Source: an uncultured Woeseiaceae bacterium (GTDB lineage Bacteria; Pseudomonadota; Gammaproteobacteria; Steroidobacterales; Woeseiaceae). Taken from it: a DNA stretch of 64,000 nt. Below, in pieces: positions 1 through 8,882 of the stretch. Where the stretch lies: assembly GCA_947258565.1 (NCBI GenBank), contig CAMYJB010000010.1:1-64000 (forward strand), written 5' to 3'. Position 1 is the first letter of the stretch. Each line of letters begins with the position of its first letter. Position numbers and translations under genes: made by a program. The notes below the pieces were generated by a model. It was not told the origin of the DNA. It did no database searches and saw only the letters and a program-made list of their open reading frames with translations.

Positions 1-1412
1 AGGGCGCCGGCGCCGCAGCGCCGGAGTCCGGACCGCAGCACGAAGACGAGGTTCCGGCATCGGCCGAACCCGCCGGGGACGCGCCCGGGGCGCCGGCGCA
101 GCCGGGCGGCGAGCGCACGCTGATGGTGCCCGATATCGGCGACTTCACGGATGTCGACGTGATCGAGGTGCATGTTGCGGAAGGCCAGCAGATCGGGGCG
201 GAGGATTCGCTGATCACGCTCGAGACCGACAAGGCATCGATGGACGTGCCCGCCGACGTCGGCGGCACGATTAAATCGGTGCTGGTCGGGGTCGGCGACA
301 AGGTATCAATGGGCTCGTCCATTGCCGTGATCGAGGCAGCATCCGGTGCTGCACGCTCAGCTGCCGCGGAAAAGCCCGCTGCTGCGCCGCAGGAGCAAGC
401 AAAGCCGGCAGCGCCGGCGCCGGCCCGACAAACGCCTCAGCCTGCGAAACAGGCGGCACCGACGAGGAGCGGCACGTTGCCGCCGATCAATGAAGCCGGT
501 TTCGCACGCGCGCACGCGAGTCCGTCGGTACGCAAGCTCGCGCGCGAGCTCGGCGTCGATCTCGCACAGGTCAAAGGCGGCGGCCCGAAAAACCGGGTGC
601 TGCACGACGACGTCAAGGCGTTCGTCAAAGCCATCCTCACGGGCCAGTCTGCGGCCCCGGCCGGTGCGGCCCTGCCGCAGACGCCGAAAGTCGATTTCGA
701 GAAATTCGGCGAGATCGAACTGCAGCCGCTGACGCGCATCCAGAAGATATCGGGACCGCGATTGCAGGCGAGCTGGATCAACCTGCCGCACGTGACGCAG
801 CACGACCTAGCCGACATCACGGATCTGGAAGCGAGGCGGCAGAAACTGAAGGGGCCTGCAAAGGAGCGCGGCATCCCGCTTACGCCGCTCGCGTTCATAC
901 TCAAGGCCTGCGTCGCCGCGCTGCACGAGTATCCCAGGGTCAATGCCTCGCTGTCCCACGACGGCGAGAGCCTCGTGATGAAGAAATACTGCCACCTCGG
1001 ATTCGCCGCGGACACGGACCAGGGGCTGGTCGTCCCGGTCATCAGGAACGCCGACCAGAAGGACGTTTACGAGCTGGCGAGGGAACTCGCCGAACTTTCG
1101 CTTGCGGCTCGCGAAGGCAAACTCAAGGCCGAGCAGATGCAGGGTGCGACGTTCACCGTGTCCAGCCTGGGCGGTATCGGCGGCACGGCATTTACGCCGA
1201 TTATCAATTCGCCCGAGGTCGCGATTCTCGGCGTCTCCCGGCACTCGATGCAGCCCGTCTGGAGCGGTGAGAAGTTCCGGCCACGGCTGATGCTGCCGTT
1301 GTCGTTGTCCTACGATCATCGCGTCATCGATGGAGCGATGGCCGTGCGCTTCACCACGTTCCTCGGCGAGGCGCTCGGCGACGTCGACAGCCTGTTGCAG
1401 GCAATCCCGTAG
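1..1412 (+). CDS. aceF: Pyruvate dehydrogenase E2 (dihydrolipoyl acetyltransferase), 5' partial
   Basis: Moves the acetyl group from lipoyl-lysine to coenzyme A in the pyruvate dehydrogenase complex. The frame is open from the window edge and the first 40 residues are an Ala/Pro/Glu-rich linker, so the ATG at 123 is probably internal and another lipoyl domain should lie upstream. Visible order: lipoyl domain (lipoylated Lys in ETDKASMD), a second Ala/Pro linker, the small E1/E3-binding domain (SPSVRKLARELGV), then the catalytic core ending in the active-site motif DHRVIDGA. The stop codon shares one base with the GTG start of lpd (TAGTG), so the two are translationally coupled. E1 is expected just upstream. 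The pyruvate assignment rather than 2-oxoglutarate rests on the Asp-rich lipoyl domain type, the long linkers and the lipoyl-E3 partner. Confidence 0.92.
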   Translation, partial: GAGAAAPESGPQHEDEVPASAEPAGDAPGAPAQPGGERTLMVPDIGDFTDVDVIEVHVAEGQQIGAEDSLITLETDKASMDVPADVGGTIKSVLVGVGDKVSMGSSIAVIEAASGAARSAAAEKPAAAPQEQAKPAAPAPARQTPQPAKQAAPTRSGTLPPINEAGFARAHASPSVRKLARELGVDLAQVKGGGPKNRVLHDDVKAFVKAILTGQSAAPAGAALPQTPKVDFEKFGEIELQPLTRIQKISGPRLQASWINLPHVTQHDLADITDLEARRQKLKGPAKERGIPLTPLAFILKACVAALHEYPRVNASLSHDGESLVMKKYCHLGFAADTDQGLVVPVIRNADQKDVYELARELAELSLAAREGKLKAEQMQGATFTVSSLGGIGGTAFTPIINSPEVAILGVSRHSMQPVWSGEKFRPRLMLPLSLSYDHRVIDGAMAVRFTTFLGEALGDVDSLLQAIP

Positions 1413-3166
1413 TGGCCGGTCAGGTCAAACTCAAGGTCCCGGACCTGGGCGATTTCGCTGACGTCGAGATCATTGAAGTTCTGGTATCGCCGGGCGACGT
1501 GGTCGCCGTGGAAGATGCCCTCATCACGCTGGAGACCGACAAGGCTTCGATGGATGTGCCTGCGTCGCACGCCGGCAAGGTGATCTCGGTCGACGTCACG
1601 GTCGGCGACACCGTCTCGACCGGTGACGTCGTCGCGACGATCGAGGCGGCCGACGCAGAGGAGGCGGCCGCAGCAGAGGAGGCCGGGGAAGACTGGTCGG
1701 TCCGCACGCAACGCATGTCGCCGGCGGAGATTCAGGCAGCAACCGCGGCGCCGGTCGCAGGTGACGCAACCCATTCGGCGCAGCTGGTCGTCATCGGGTC
1801 AGGTCCGGGTGGCTACACCGCGGCCTTCCGGGCGGCCGACCTCGGCCTCGACGTCATCCTTGTCGAGAAGGACCCGTACCTCGGCGGCGTCTGCCTGAAC
1901 GTCGGCTGCATCCCCTCGAAGGCGCTGTTGCACGCCGCGAAAGTGATCGATGACGCGGCCGCGATGGCGGATCATGGCGTCGTGTTCGCCCCCCCGAAAA
2001 TCGAGGCTGACAAGCTGGTCGACTGGAAGAACAGCGTCGTCGGCCGGCTTACCGGCGGCCTCGCGGGGTTAGCGAAACAGCGCAAGGTGCGCGTCATCAC
2101 GGCCTACGCGAAATTCCAGTCCGCGAACCGTCTCGAACTCGATAACGGCGAGACGGTCGCATTCGAGAAATGCATTATCGCGGCAGGCTCCGAGCCCTTC
2201 ATGCTCCCGGACTTGCCCGACGATCCGCGGATCGTCGACTCGACGGGCGCGCTCGAGGTACACCCGCTGCCGAGAAGCCTGCTCGTCGTAGGAGGCGGCA
2301 TTATCGGCCTGGAGATGGCCTGCGTGTACGCGGCGCTCGGCGTCGAGGTCAGTGTCGTCGAACTCATGGATTCGCTGATGCCGGGCACCGACAAGGACCT
2401 GCTGCGGCCGTTCCTGAAGGTGATCAAACCGCGGTACGAGAAGATCCTGGTGTCCACGAAAGTTACCCGCATGCGCGCCACCGAGGCGGGTATCGAGGTG
2501 GCGTTCGAGGGCAAGGACGCGCCGGAGACCGGTGTTTACGAGCGCGTGCTCGTGGCGGTCGGCCGCCGTGCAAACGGTGACAAGCTCGATGCCGTGAAAG
2601 CGGGTGTCGATGTCGACGAGCGCGGCATCATCGCCGTGGACAAGCAGATGCGCACCAACGTGCCGCACATTTTTGCCATCGGTGACCTGGCTGGCGGGCC
2701 GATGCTGGCGCACAAGGCGACGCACGAGGCGAAAGTAGCGGCCGAAGTCGCCGCCGGAGAGAAAAGCTATTTCGACGCGCGAGTGATCCCGTCCGTTGCC
2801 TACACGGATCCCGAGGTCGCGTGGGTCGGCCTGACCGAGACCGAGGCGAAAGAGAAGGGCGTGGATTATGGCGTTGCCAAGATACCCTGGGCCGCGAGCG
2901 GTCGGGCACTGTCACTGGGGCGCGACGAGGGCTTCACGAAGCTCCTGTTCGACAAGAAGACCGACCGTGTGCTCGGTGGCGCGATCGTGGGTCCAACCGC
3001 GGGAGACCTGATCGCGGAGATCGGCCTCGCGATCGAGATGGGTGCCGATGCGTCCGACATCGGCCTGACGATCCACCCGCATCCCACCCTGTCCGAGACC
3101 GTCGCGTTCGCCGCAGAGGGCTACGAAGGCACGATCACCGACCTTTACATGCCGAAGAAGAAGTAG
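1412..3166 (+). CDS. lpd: Dihydrolipoamide dehydrogenase (E3) with N-terminal lipoyl domain
   Basis: Flavoprotein that reoxidises dihydrolipoamide with NAD+ in the pyruvate dehydrogenase complex. At 584 residues it is about 110 longer than a plain E3 because residues 1-80 are a lipoyl domain (Lys44 in ETDKASMD), followed by an Ala/Glu linker. The E3 body has the FAD site GSGPGGY at 129-135, the redox pair Cys161/Cys166 in CLNVGCIPSK, the NAD site VGGGIIGLEM, and the C-terminal catalytic HPHPTLSE. The GTG start overlaps the aceF stop by one base. The lipoyl domain closely resembles that of the E2 next door, which is typical of pyruvate dehydrogenase E3 in Neisseria-like and many gammaproteobacterial operons. 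Confidence 0.95.
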   Translation: MAGQVKLKVPDLGDFADVEIIEVLVSPGDVVAVEDALITLETDKASMDVPASHAGKVISVDVTVGDTVSTGDVVATIEAADAEEAAAAEEAGEDWSVRTQRMSPAEIQAATAAPVAGDATHSAQLVVIGSGPGGYTAAFRAADLGLDVILVEKDPYLGGVCLNVGCIPSKALLHAAKVIDDAAAMADHGVVFAPPKIEADKLVDWKNSVVGRLTGGLAGLAKQRKVRVITAYAKFQSANRLELDNGETVAFEKCIIAAGSEPFMLPDLPDDPRIVDSTGALEVHPLPRSLLVVGGGIIGLEMACVYAALGVEVSVVELMDSLMPGTDKDLLRPFLKVIKPRYEKILVSTKVTRMRATEAGIEVAFEGKDAPETGVYERVLVAVGRRANGDKLDAVKAGVDVDERGIIAVDKQMRTNVPHIFAIGDLAGGPMLAHKATHEAKVAAEVAAGEKSYFDARVIPSVAYTDPEVAWVGLTETEAKEKGVDYGVAKIPWAASGRALSLGRDEGFTKLLFDKKTDRVLGGAIVGPTAGDLIAEIGLAIEMGADASDIGLTIHPHPTLSETVAFAAEGYEGTITDLYMPKKK

Positions 3167-3169
3167 TGC

Positions 3170-4465
3170 TCAACGCTTGAGAAAACGCCGCTCGAGCGCA
3201 TACAGCACGAAGCCGACGGCCAGCAGCATGCCGACGGTCCGCCAGTTGTCCGCGTTTGCCTGTGCCGTGAGCCAGAGACAGATCGCGAGGCCCGCCAGCG
3301 GCAGGGTATAGCCGCCACGAATCCGGTAAGCGCGTGCCCGCATTTCGTCGCTGGCGCGGTTCCGTATCACCGGAAGCGCGGCGATGCAGAGGATGTAGGA
3401 CAGCATCCTCGACAACGAGCTTGCTACCGCCAGCTCGACGAAGGACCCGGTGAGCGCCATCAGCAGCGCGAGGCCGCCCATCACCAGTATCGAGTTGTCG
3501 GGCGTTGCGTATTTCGGGTGTATGTGACCGAACCAGGCCGGCAGGAGCCGGTGCTCGCCGAGTGCAAAGATCAGCCGCGGGGCGGCAATCATCGTGCCGG
3601 CGAGATTGCCGCCGATCGAAAAGACGGCTGCCAGCGTGATCGCAACCGCGCCCGCGGGACCCGCAAGCATGCGGCCGACGTCGACGAGCGTCGCATCGGC
3701 ATAGGTGTCTGCCGGTATCACCGCGATAAACACCAGCACGATCAGGAAGTACAGGATCCCGGTGCCGATGACGGTGCGCACCAGCGCCCGCGGCAGCGTG
3801 CGCCTCGGCTCCGCGGTTTCCCCTGCCGTGACGGCCATCGACTCGAAACCGACGTAGGCATAGATCAGCAGCAGCGTCGTGCCGCCCAGGTCGCCGATGA
3901 CGGCCGAAGCCGATGGAATCAGGGTGCCCGCAGTGACGTGCTGCAGGCCGAGCAGCACGAGCAGCACGAGCGGCAGCACCTTGAAGAGGGTGAAGACCCC
4001 CATCGTCCGGACCCCGTCCCTGACGCCAAGGATGTTGGCGTAGGTCAGGCCGAGGGTGAGCACGCTGATGACGGTTGCCCGGCCGGCGCCTGCGGCGAAC
4101 CAAGGGAACAGCGACCCGAGGTAGATGGCCATGACATTGGCGTTTGCTGCGAAGGCTGTCATCCGGCTCAGGAACAGGATCCAGCCCGTGCCGAAGCCGG
4201 CCAGCGGGCCGAACGCGTAGGACGCGTAGAGGACCGGGCCGCCGGATTCCCTGAAATAGCTCGCAAGCTCCGCGAAGCTGAGGACGACCGCCAGGAAGAC
4301 GACGCCAACGGCAAGAAACAGCCAGGGACTCAGCATGCCCGCATTGACGGCGACCTTGCCCGGCAATGCGAATATGCCGGCGCCGATCATCGCGTTCAGC
4401 ACCAGGAACGCGGCGCCGAAGAAGCCGATATCCCGGCGCAGCTGCGCGGTATTGCTGTCGGTCAT
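3170..4465 (-). CDS. APC-family amino acid/polyamine permease
   Basis: Inner-membrane secondary transporter of the APC superfamily, about 431 residues and about 12 hydrophobic segments. The first helix carries the family signature (NAMIGAGIFALPG), and GGPVLYASYAFG in helix 3 is also typical. Substrate is not readable from sequence. I start it at the ATG at 4465 (MTDSNTAQL), preceded by a GGGGACGGG Shine-Dalgarno-like run; the frame stays open 15 codons further upstream but those residues are basic and unlike the family. It converges with lpd with only 3 bases between stops and diverges from the OsmC-like gene. A TATAAT lies on this strand at 4509-4514. Confidence 0.85.
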   Translation of the reverse strand: MTDSNTAQLRRDIGFFGAAFLVLNAMIGAGIFALPGKVAVNAGMLSPWLFLAVGVVFLAVVLSFAELASYFRESGGPVLYASYAFGPLAGFGTGWILFLSRMTAFAANANVMAIYLGSLFPWFAAGAGRATVISVLTLGLTYANILGVRDGVRTMGVFTLFKVLPLVLLVLLGLQHVTAGTLIPSASAVIGDLGGTTLLLIYAYVGFESMAVTAGETAEPRRTLPRALVRTVIGTGILYFLIVLVFIAVIPADTYADATLVDVGRMLAGPAGAVAITLAAVFSIGGNLAGTMIAAPRLIFALGEHRLLPAWFGHIHPKYATPDNSILVMGGLALLMALTGSFVELAVASSLSRMLSYILCIAALPVIRNRASDEMRARAYRIRGGYTLPLAGLAICLWLTAQANADNWRTVGMLLAVGFVLYALERRFLKR

Positions 4466-4589
4466 CCCGTCCCCATGTTGTAATTGTTGTCTGCGGACAA
4501 CCACACGCATTATACGCGGCGAGGTCTCAGGCGTGGTCTGCGGGCCGATAAGTGGTAAATTTCCGCCGCTCTGGCAGCAAGGAACTGAA

Positions 4590-5027
4590 ATGCAGGATTT
4601 TCCCCATCATTACAAAACGACCGCCGCCGCTCGTCACGACAGTCATGTCGAACTGACGAGCCCGGGACTGGCGGCGCTGGAATCGGCCGGACCGCCGGAA
4701 TTCGGCGGCCCCGGCGATCTCTGGTCACCGGAGACACTGTTGTCGGCGGCGATAGCCGACTGCTTTATCCTGTCATTCAGGGCGATCGCGCGCGCATCGG
4801 ATTTCGAGTGGATTTCACTGCGCTGCGATGTCGACGCCGTACTCGACAAAGTGGACAAGGTCACGCAGTTCACAGAGATTCATGAAACCGTGGTTCTCGA
4901 GGTGCCGGCCGGGTCAGACGAGGCCAAAGCGATGCGCCTGCTGGAAAGGGCGGAGCGTGTATGTCTCATCACCAATTCCCTGACCGCCACCACGCATCTC
5001 GATGCGACCGTGCGCGCGGTTGACTGA
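4590..5027 (+). CDS. OsmC-family peroxidase-like protein
   Basis: Small (145 aa) protein of the OsmC/Ohr fold, which reduces organic hydroperoxides using two cysteines. The two conserved cysteines are visible in context: ADCFILSF in the middle and ERVCLITNSL near the C-terminus. HHYKTTAAARHDSHVEL at the N-terminus and GDLWSPETLLSAA match the OsmC rather than Ohr branch. I use the ATG at 4590 with AGGAA just upstream; the longer in-frame opening runs through the divergent promoter region and into the permease. The next gene starts immediately after the stop, suggesting a two-gene operon. Confidence 0.82.
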   Translation: MQDFPHHYKTTAAARHDSHVELTSPGLAALESAGPPEFGGPGDLWSPETLLSAAIADCFILSFRAIARASDFEWISLRCDVDAVLDKVDKVTQFTEIHETVVLEVPAGSDEAKAMRLLERAERVCLITNSLTATTHLDATVRAVD

Positions 5028-5471
5028 ATGGAGAGCCGGAAGCTCTACCCGCTCCTGACGTATGCGGGCGTACTGCCGTTCGTCGGCTGTGCACTGATGC
5101 CGTTCGTCGGTCTGCAGGAGCTGTGGAATCTTGGCTCGTTCGATTACATCGCTGCCGCTTACGGACTCGCCATCGTCTGCTTCCTGTGCGGGGCGCACTG
5201 GGGCACCTACCTGTATCGCAGCGGCGCAGCGCCGGATAATCTCTTCATTACGAGCAACGTCATTGTCGTGGCGGCCTGGTTCGCGTTCCTGATGGCCGCA
5301 CAGGCAATCACGCTATTCGTGTTGATCCTCTCGTTCCTGTGCCTGCTCGTTATCGATTACCGGCTGCTGAAGGCAGGGCTGCTGACGGATTTCTACTTCC
5401 GCATGCGCACCAATGCCACGATCATCGCAGTCGTCGCCCTCGCAATAATCATAGTGATGGTCCGCGAGTAG
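5028..5471 (+). CDS. DUF3429-like small integral membrane protein
   Basis: 147-residue inner-membrane protein with about five hydrophobic segments and no enzyme motif. The run YGLAIVCFLCGAHWGTYL in the second/third segment resembles the conserved YGA-ILSF-GG-WG core of the DUF3429 family, whose role is unknown. The ATG follows the TGA of the OsmC-like gene with no gap, so they are coupled. Possible link to peroxide or membrane stress is only by neighbourhood. Confidence 0.6.
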   Translation: MESRKLYPLLTYAGVLPFVGCALMPFVGLQELWNLGSFDYIAAAYGLAIVCFLCGAHWGTYLYRSGAAPDNLFITSNVIVVAAWFAFLMAAQAITLFVLILSFLCLLVIDYRLLKAGLLTDFYFRMRTNATIIAVVALAIIIVMVRE

Positions 5472-5567
5472 GCTGCAGCCGAAATCAGGCCAGGCAGTGT
5501 GGCCGCCAGAATGCGAGGCATTACTCCCCCTGAACCTGCAATACCGGAACGAATCCGATCGCAGTGG

Positions 5568-5909
5568 TCAGACGTCGAGCAGACTAGCGTCGAACCAGAC
5601 TTTCTGCTTGCGCCGGGTGTCGGTCTGGAACCGGAAACCGGGAGGCAGGTTGAGAAAGGGAAGGAGGTTGGGCACATAATCGCCCAGGTCGCGGACCTGG
5701 ATCGGGCTGAAAAAATCGGCGCTCTCGGACCTGGTCTCTCCGCCCCAGATGTACCAGCCGGAACTGCCGTCCGCAGGCGGGTAGCGCAAACCGTTGATCG
5801 GCATCGTGCGAACCGTATCCAGTGCGAGTCCCAGCATGTCGTCCGGATTCGGCGGCCTGGAATCGGCGTCAGCAACCTCTATGGAACCGGTCAATGTTGA
5901 AATGAACAT
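5568..5909 (-). CDS. Small Imm33-like protein of unknown role
   Basis: 113 residues, acidic, with no signal peptide or membrane segment. The pattern NGLRYPPADGSSGWYIWGGE, then DFFSPIQVRDL, then LNLPPGFRF and a terminal WFDASLLDV matches, from memory, stand-alone proteins annotated as Imm33-like domain proteins. Some relatives are immunity proteins of polymorphic toxins, but no toxin is visible nearby. It lies 110 bases downstream of the anti-sigma-type kinase on the same strand and could be the last gene of that operon. Family assignment is tentative and should be tested by profile search. Confidence 0.55.
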   Translation of the reverse strand: MFISTLTGSIEVADADSRPPNPDDMLGLALDTVRTMPINGLRYPPADGSSGWYIWGGETRSESADFFSPIQVRDLGDYVPNLLPFLNLPPGFRFQTDTRRKQKVWFDASLLDV

Positions 5910-6019
5910 GGGTCGAGTGACGTGTCGCTTCGATTCTTGCGCGAAAGTGAAAACAGCATTTCACATCTGGCAGGAAGTTGCCAATACCTGCAGCGGGTAT
6001 TGCAATCAATGGGGGCGCT

Positions 6020-6472
6020 TCAGTTCCCGTGATTCCCTGACGACGAAGGAGTGTGCGATGACGCCGGCGTGGACAGCACGCCTCGCTTGACCAAAGTAAG
6101 TTCGTTGCCGTCCCGGGTCTCGCGATGGAGAATCTCGTCCATGGCGGACTGCATAAGAAATATTCCGAAACCGCCGGGTGACTCCCGGTCCCCCGGCGGT
6201 ACCAGGTCTCGGGGTGCGTTGCCAACCGGGTCGAATGGGGGTGCACGATCGCGGAGGAAGATGTGCAGATCCGGCCCGTGGCCCCTTAGTTCGATCTCGA
6301 GGTCGCCGGCGCCGCCGTAACCGTGGACAAGGACGTTGGTTACGGCTTCGTCGACTGCGAGGCGCAGGTCGTCGAAAACGGCCGAAGGAATTCCTAGTTC
6401 AGTTGCGCGCTCGGTGACATACTCGCGTATGCGATTGAGTTGCCCGAGATCCGCTCTTATCTTCAGTGTCAT
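6020..6472 (-). CDS. HATPase-type anti-sigma/serine kinase (RsbW-like)
   Basis: 150-residue GHKL-fold ATPase of the kind that phosphorylates STAS antagonists and binds either the antagonist or a sigma factor/other target. Motifs: N-box with Glu42, Asn46 and His50 (DEAVTNVLVHGY), G1 box DRAPPFDP starting at Asp75, G2 box GGFGIFL at 100-106. The last 15 residues are Ser/His/Asn-rich and probably disordered. It follows the STAS gene by 30 bases, and a PP2C phosphatase precedes both, so the kinase, substrate and phosphatase of a partner switch are together. No sigma factor gene adjoins them, so the final target is unknown. Confidence 0.85.
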   Translation of the reverse strand: MTLKIRADLGQLNRIREYVTERATELGIPSAVFDDLRLAVDEAVTNVLVHGYGGAGDLEIELRGHGPDLHIFLRDRAPPFDPVGNAPRDLVPPGDRESPGGFGIFLMQSAMDEILHRETRDGNELTLVKRGVLSTPASSHTPSSSGNHGN

Positions 6473-6502
6473 GACAAGCGGGGAGCCCGCGCACAGTCAG
6501 AC

Positions 6503-6871
6503 TCAGAAAGCGGCGAGAGCGTCGTCGATACTGTCGTGGATGTCGATAAAGGAATCGAAGCCCAGAGTCTTGAACACCTTCGCCGCTGCGGGCGACGGAC
6601 TTACCACCTTGATGTATGGCGATCGCATCCCTTGCTCGTCGGGACTAAGCATTCTGGAAATGGCGTGAATCGCGCGCATACCGGCGCTGCCAAGGTAGTC
6701 CACACCGCTCATGTCCAGGATCAGACGCTGCGAGCCCGCGTCGATGGCCTCTTTCGCTTTTGCCTCCAGGGTGCCCTGGGTATTGGCGTCGACCGAGCCC
6801 TTCAGGCGCATTATAGAAACCGCCTTTTCCCCTTCTTCCCGTGAGATTCCGATCTGTAGTTTTTCTGACAT
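6503..6871 (-). CDS. STAS-domain anti-sigma factor antagonist (RsbV-like)
   Basis: 122-residue single STAS domain. The phosphorylation loop DMSGVDYLGSAGMRAI is intact, with Ser62 as the expected phospho-acceptor. In partner switches the unphosphorylated form sequesters the kinase and frees the kinase's target. It sits between the PP2C phosphatase (95 bases upstream) and the HATPase kinase (30 bases downstream) on the same strand. C-terminal AAAKVFKTLGFDSFIDIHDS is typical of the last helix of this family. Confidence 0.88.
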   Translation of the reverse strand: MSEKLQIGISREEGEKAVSIMRLKGSVDANTQGTLEAKAKEAIDAGSQRLILDMSGVDYLGSAGMRAIHAISRMLSPDEQGMRSPYIKVVSPSPAAAKVFKTLGFDSFIDIHDSIDDALAAF

Positions 6872-6966
6872 CAGCCTGTCCTCGCTCTTATTCTATTTCC
6901 CTGGCACGTCCATCATCGCCACGGACCGGACCGGGCGGATAGTGCCGTACCTCCCTCGCAACGATA

Positions 6967-8187
6967 CTATCTGCTCGTGCGATGCACTGCCAGCATGGTT
7001 ATATCGTCATACTGCGCGGCACCATCGGCGAATTCACGTAATGCGGTGACTATGTTGTTTACCAGTGTCCCGGCGCCAGCTGTTGGTGAGTCAAGCAATA
7101 ATTGCAGCCTTTCGTCCGAGAACTGCTCGCCGGAGCGATTGGCCGCCTCCGGCACGCCGTCTGAATAGAGAAGCAGTGTTTCCGAAGGCTCGATCGTCAT
7201 CGTCTCCAGACTATGCCGAGCACCAGGAAACAGGCCGAGAACCGGACCCGTGGGTGGGAGTGCGATTCGAATGCCATCAGGGCCGACGACGTAGGCTTCT
7301 TCGTGACCCGCGTTCACATAGTCGATTTTGCCGCTTTCAGGGCTCAATAGTCCGATGAAAACAGAGGCGAACATGCTGGTCTTGCCATGGGTCGTTGCGA
7401 CGTAGTTGTTAGTCAATGCGACGGTGTTCCTGAGCGACTCAAGCGATCGCGCTGAAATATCCTCGCCATCCGGCGGGGGGGTGCTGCCGGGATGGTGGTC
7501 CGTCGCCCATTCCACGAATTTCCTCGATTGCGCCGCGGCACGTATGAGGCTGCGAAACAAGGCCATAAAGAGCGCAGCACCGACGCCTTTGTCACATACG
7601 TCTCCAATAACCACCGCCACGCGGCTGATGGACGGGATGTCGAACGCGTCATAAAAATCGCCGGCGACAACCCGGGCTGCCTGGAAGTGACTGGCAATCT
7701 CGTAGTCCGGAAGAACGGGCAGGGCGTCGGGCAGGAATCCGGACTGAATTTTTCTGCCAATCTCGAGGTCGCGTCGGGCCAGGTGCAATTGCCAGGAGCG
7801 ACTGGTTATCCGGTCAGCCATGCCGCTCTCACGTTCGCACAGCATTTGTACGAGTCCGATCAGCGTCTCGGGATTGGCCTTTAGGACCTGGTACAGGTTC
7901 TCGCGCTCGACACGCAGCATTGTCAGGTCATCTTCTGCCGTGACCGATGCGGTACGCGGCTTGCCACTCAGTCCTGCTATTTCGCCGAACGCATCGCCCT
8001 CACCGAGCCTGTTTAGAACAAGATCGTCGTCGTGGATTCTGACGCTGCCCTTTTCGATGATGTAGAACGCTGCCCCGGGATCCCCGCGACTGAATACGGG
8101 CTCCCCTGCCAGGAACTCGACTCGCACACCAACACGCTCAATTGCCTCACGCAGTTCAGCGTCCAGGGTTGTCAGGAAATTCTCCAC
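6967..8187 (-). CDS. Cyclic-nucleotide-sensor SpoIIE-type PP2C phosphatase
   Basis: 406 residues. Residues about 10-115 form a cNMP-binding domain with an intact phosphate-binding cassette (FGEIAGLSGKPRTASV), so cAMP or cGMP binding is plausible. After a helical linker, about 150-404 form a SpoIIE/RsbU PP2C domain with metal-binding Asp in GDFYD (177-180), GDVCDKG (195-201), NAGHEEA, LLYSDGVPE and the terminal YDDITMLA. It should dephosphorylate the STAS protein encoded next, switching the downstream kinase off. The phosphatase, antagonist and kinase genes run in that order in one direction. No signal peptide, so cytoplasmic. Confidence 0.9.
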   Translation of the reverse strand: MENFLTTLDAELREAIERVGVRVEFLAGEPVFSRGDPGAAFYIIEKGSVRIHDDDLVLNRLGEGDAFGEIAGLSGKPRTASVTAEDDLTMLRVERENLYQVLKANPETLIGLVQMLCERESGMADRITSRSWQLHLARRDLEIGRKIQSGFLPDALPVLPDYEIASHFQAARVVAGDFYDAFDIPSISRVAVVIGDVCDKGVGAALFMALFRSLIRAAAQSRKFVEWATDHHPGSTPPPDGEDISARSLESLRNTVALTNNYVATTHGKTSMFASVFIGLLSPESGKIDYVNAGHEEAYVVGPDGIRIALPPTGPVLGLFPGARHSLETMTIEPSETLLLYSDGVPEAANRSGEQFSDERLQLLLDSPTAGAGTLVNNIVTALREFADGAAQYDDITMLAVHRTSR

Positions 8188-8372
8188 TATCCGGCGTACT
8201 CGTCGCTCGCGCCCATCAGGACCGAAAGGTTCCCGGTCTCGGGCTGTTACTCCGTAGAGTTACGGATGCGAACGTAGATGTCCAGAAGGTTACGGTCCGT
8301 GCGCGTGTGCCGGTCCCGTCTCGGTGGTATCGCTCTCGAGCGTGGGATAGGGTCAGTGCCGGTGTTTCTGGA

Positions 8373-8870
8373 CTATTTGAGCTTCTTCGCGATCACGTGA
8401 TCCAGGCTCGCCTTGCCGCCGCCGATGAACAGCAGCGGCAACAGCATGGCCAGGAACAGCAGCGGTACGCGGTAGTTGCCGAAGCCCTTGTCGGTAATGG
8501 CGTAGCCCTTCCAGAGTTCGGCGAGGCTCGACCACTCGTCAGGCCAGTGCACGCCGAATATCGCCACGATGGTCAGGATAATGAGGCTGAAGGCCCAGAA
8601 GCGCGTAAACAGGCCGGCGAACAGGAACAGCCCGCCGATCAACTCGGTCCACGTTGCGAGAAACCAGCTGATCTCGACGGGAATGACGTTGAACGGGAAC
8701 GGGAAGTTGTCCTGGATGTTGCCGAACCAGTTGCTGCCGTTGAACTTGGTCAGCCCCGCCTTGAAAAATTCATACGCCATGAGCAGGCGAATGGGCAGCA
8801 GTGCAACCCAGTCGCCCGCCGGATCGAGAATATCGACGACGGCTTTCCACAACGCTTTGAGTTTGTCCAT
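8373..8870 (-). CDS. DoxX-family membrane protein
   Basis: 165 residues with four hydrophobic segments and the DoxX pattern (RLLMAYEFFKAGLTKF near the start, then ELIGGLFLFAGLFTRFWAF). DoxX proteins are small quinone-related inner-membrane proteins, often the last gene of bufferin/methanobactin-like MNIO operons. Here it follows the DUF2063 gene by 12 bases on the same strand, the usual order. The C-terminus ends in basic KKLK. The 185 bases between its stop and the phosphatase start hold no gene I can support. Confidence 0.82.
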   Translation of the reverse strand: MDKLKALWKAVVDILDPAGDWVALLPIRLLMAYEFFKAGLTKFNGSNWFGNIQDNFPFPFNVIPVEISWFLATWTELIGGLFLFAGLFTRFWAFSLIILTIVAIFGVHWPDEWSSLAELWKGYAITDKGFGNYRVPLLFLAMLLPLLFIGGGKASLDHVIAKKLK

Positions 8871-8882
8871 GAAAAGGCTCCT

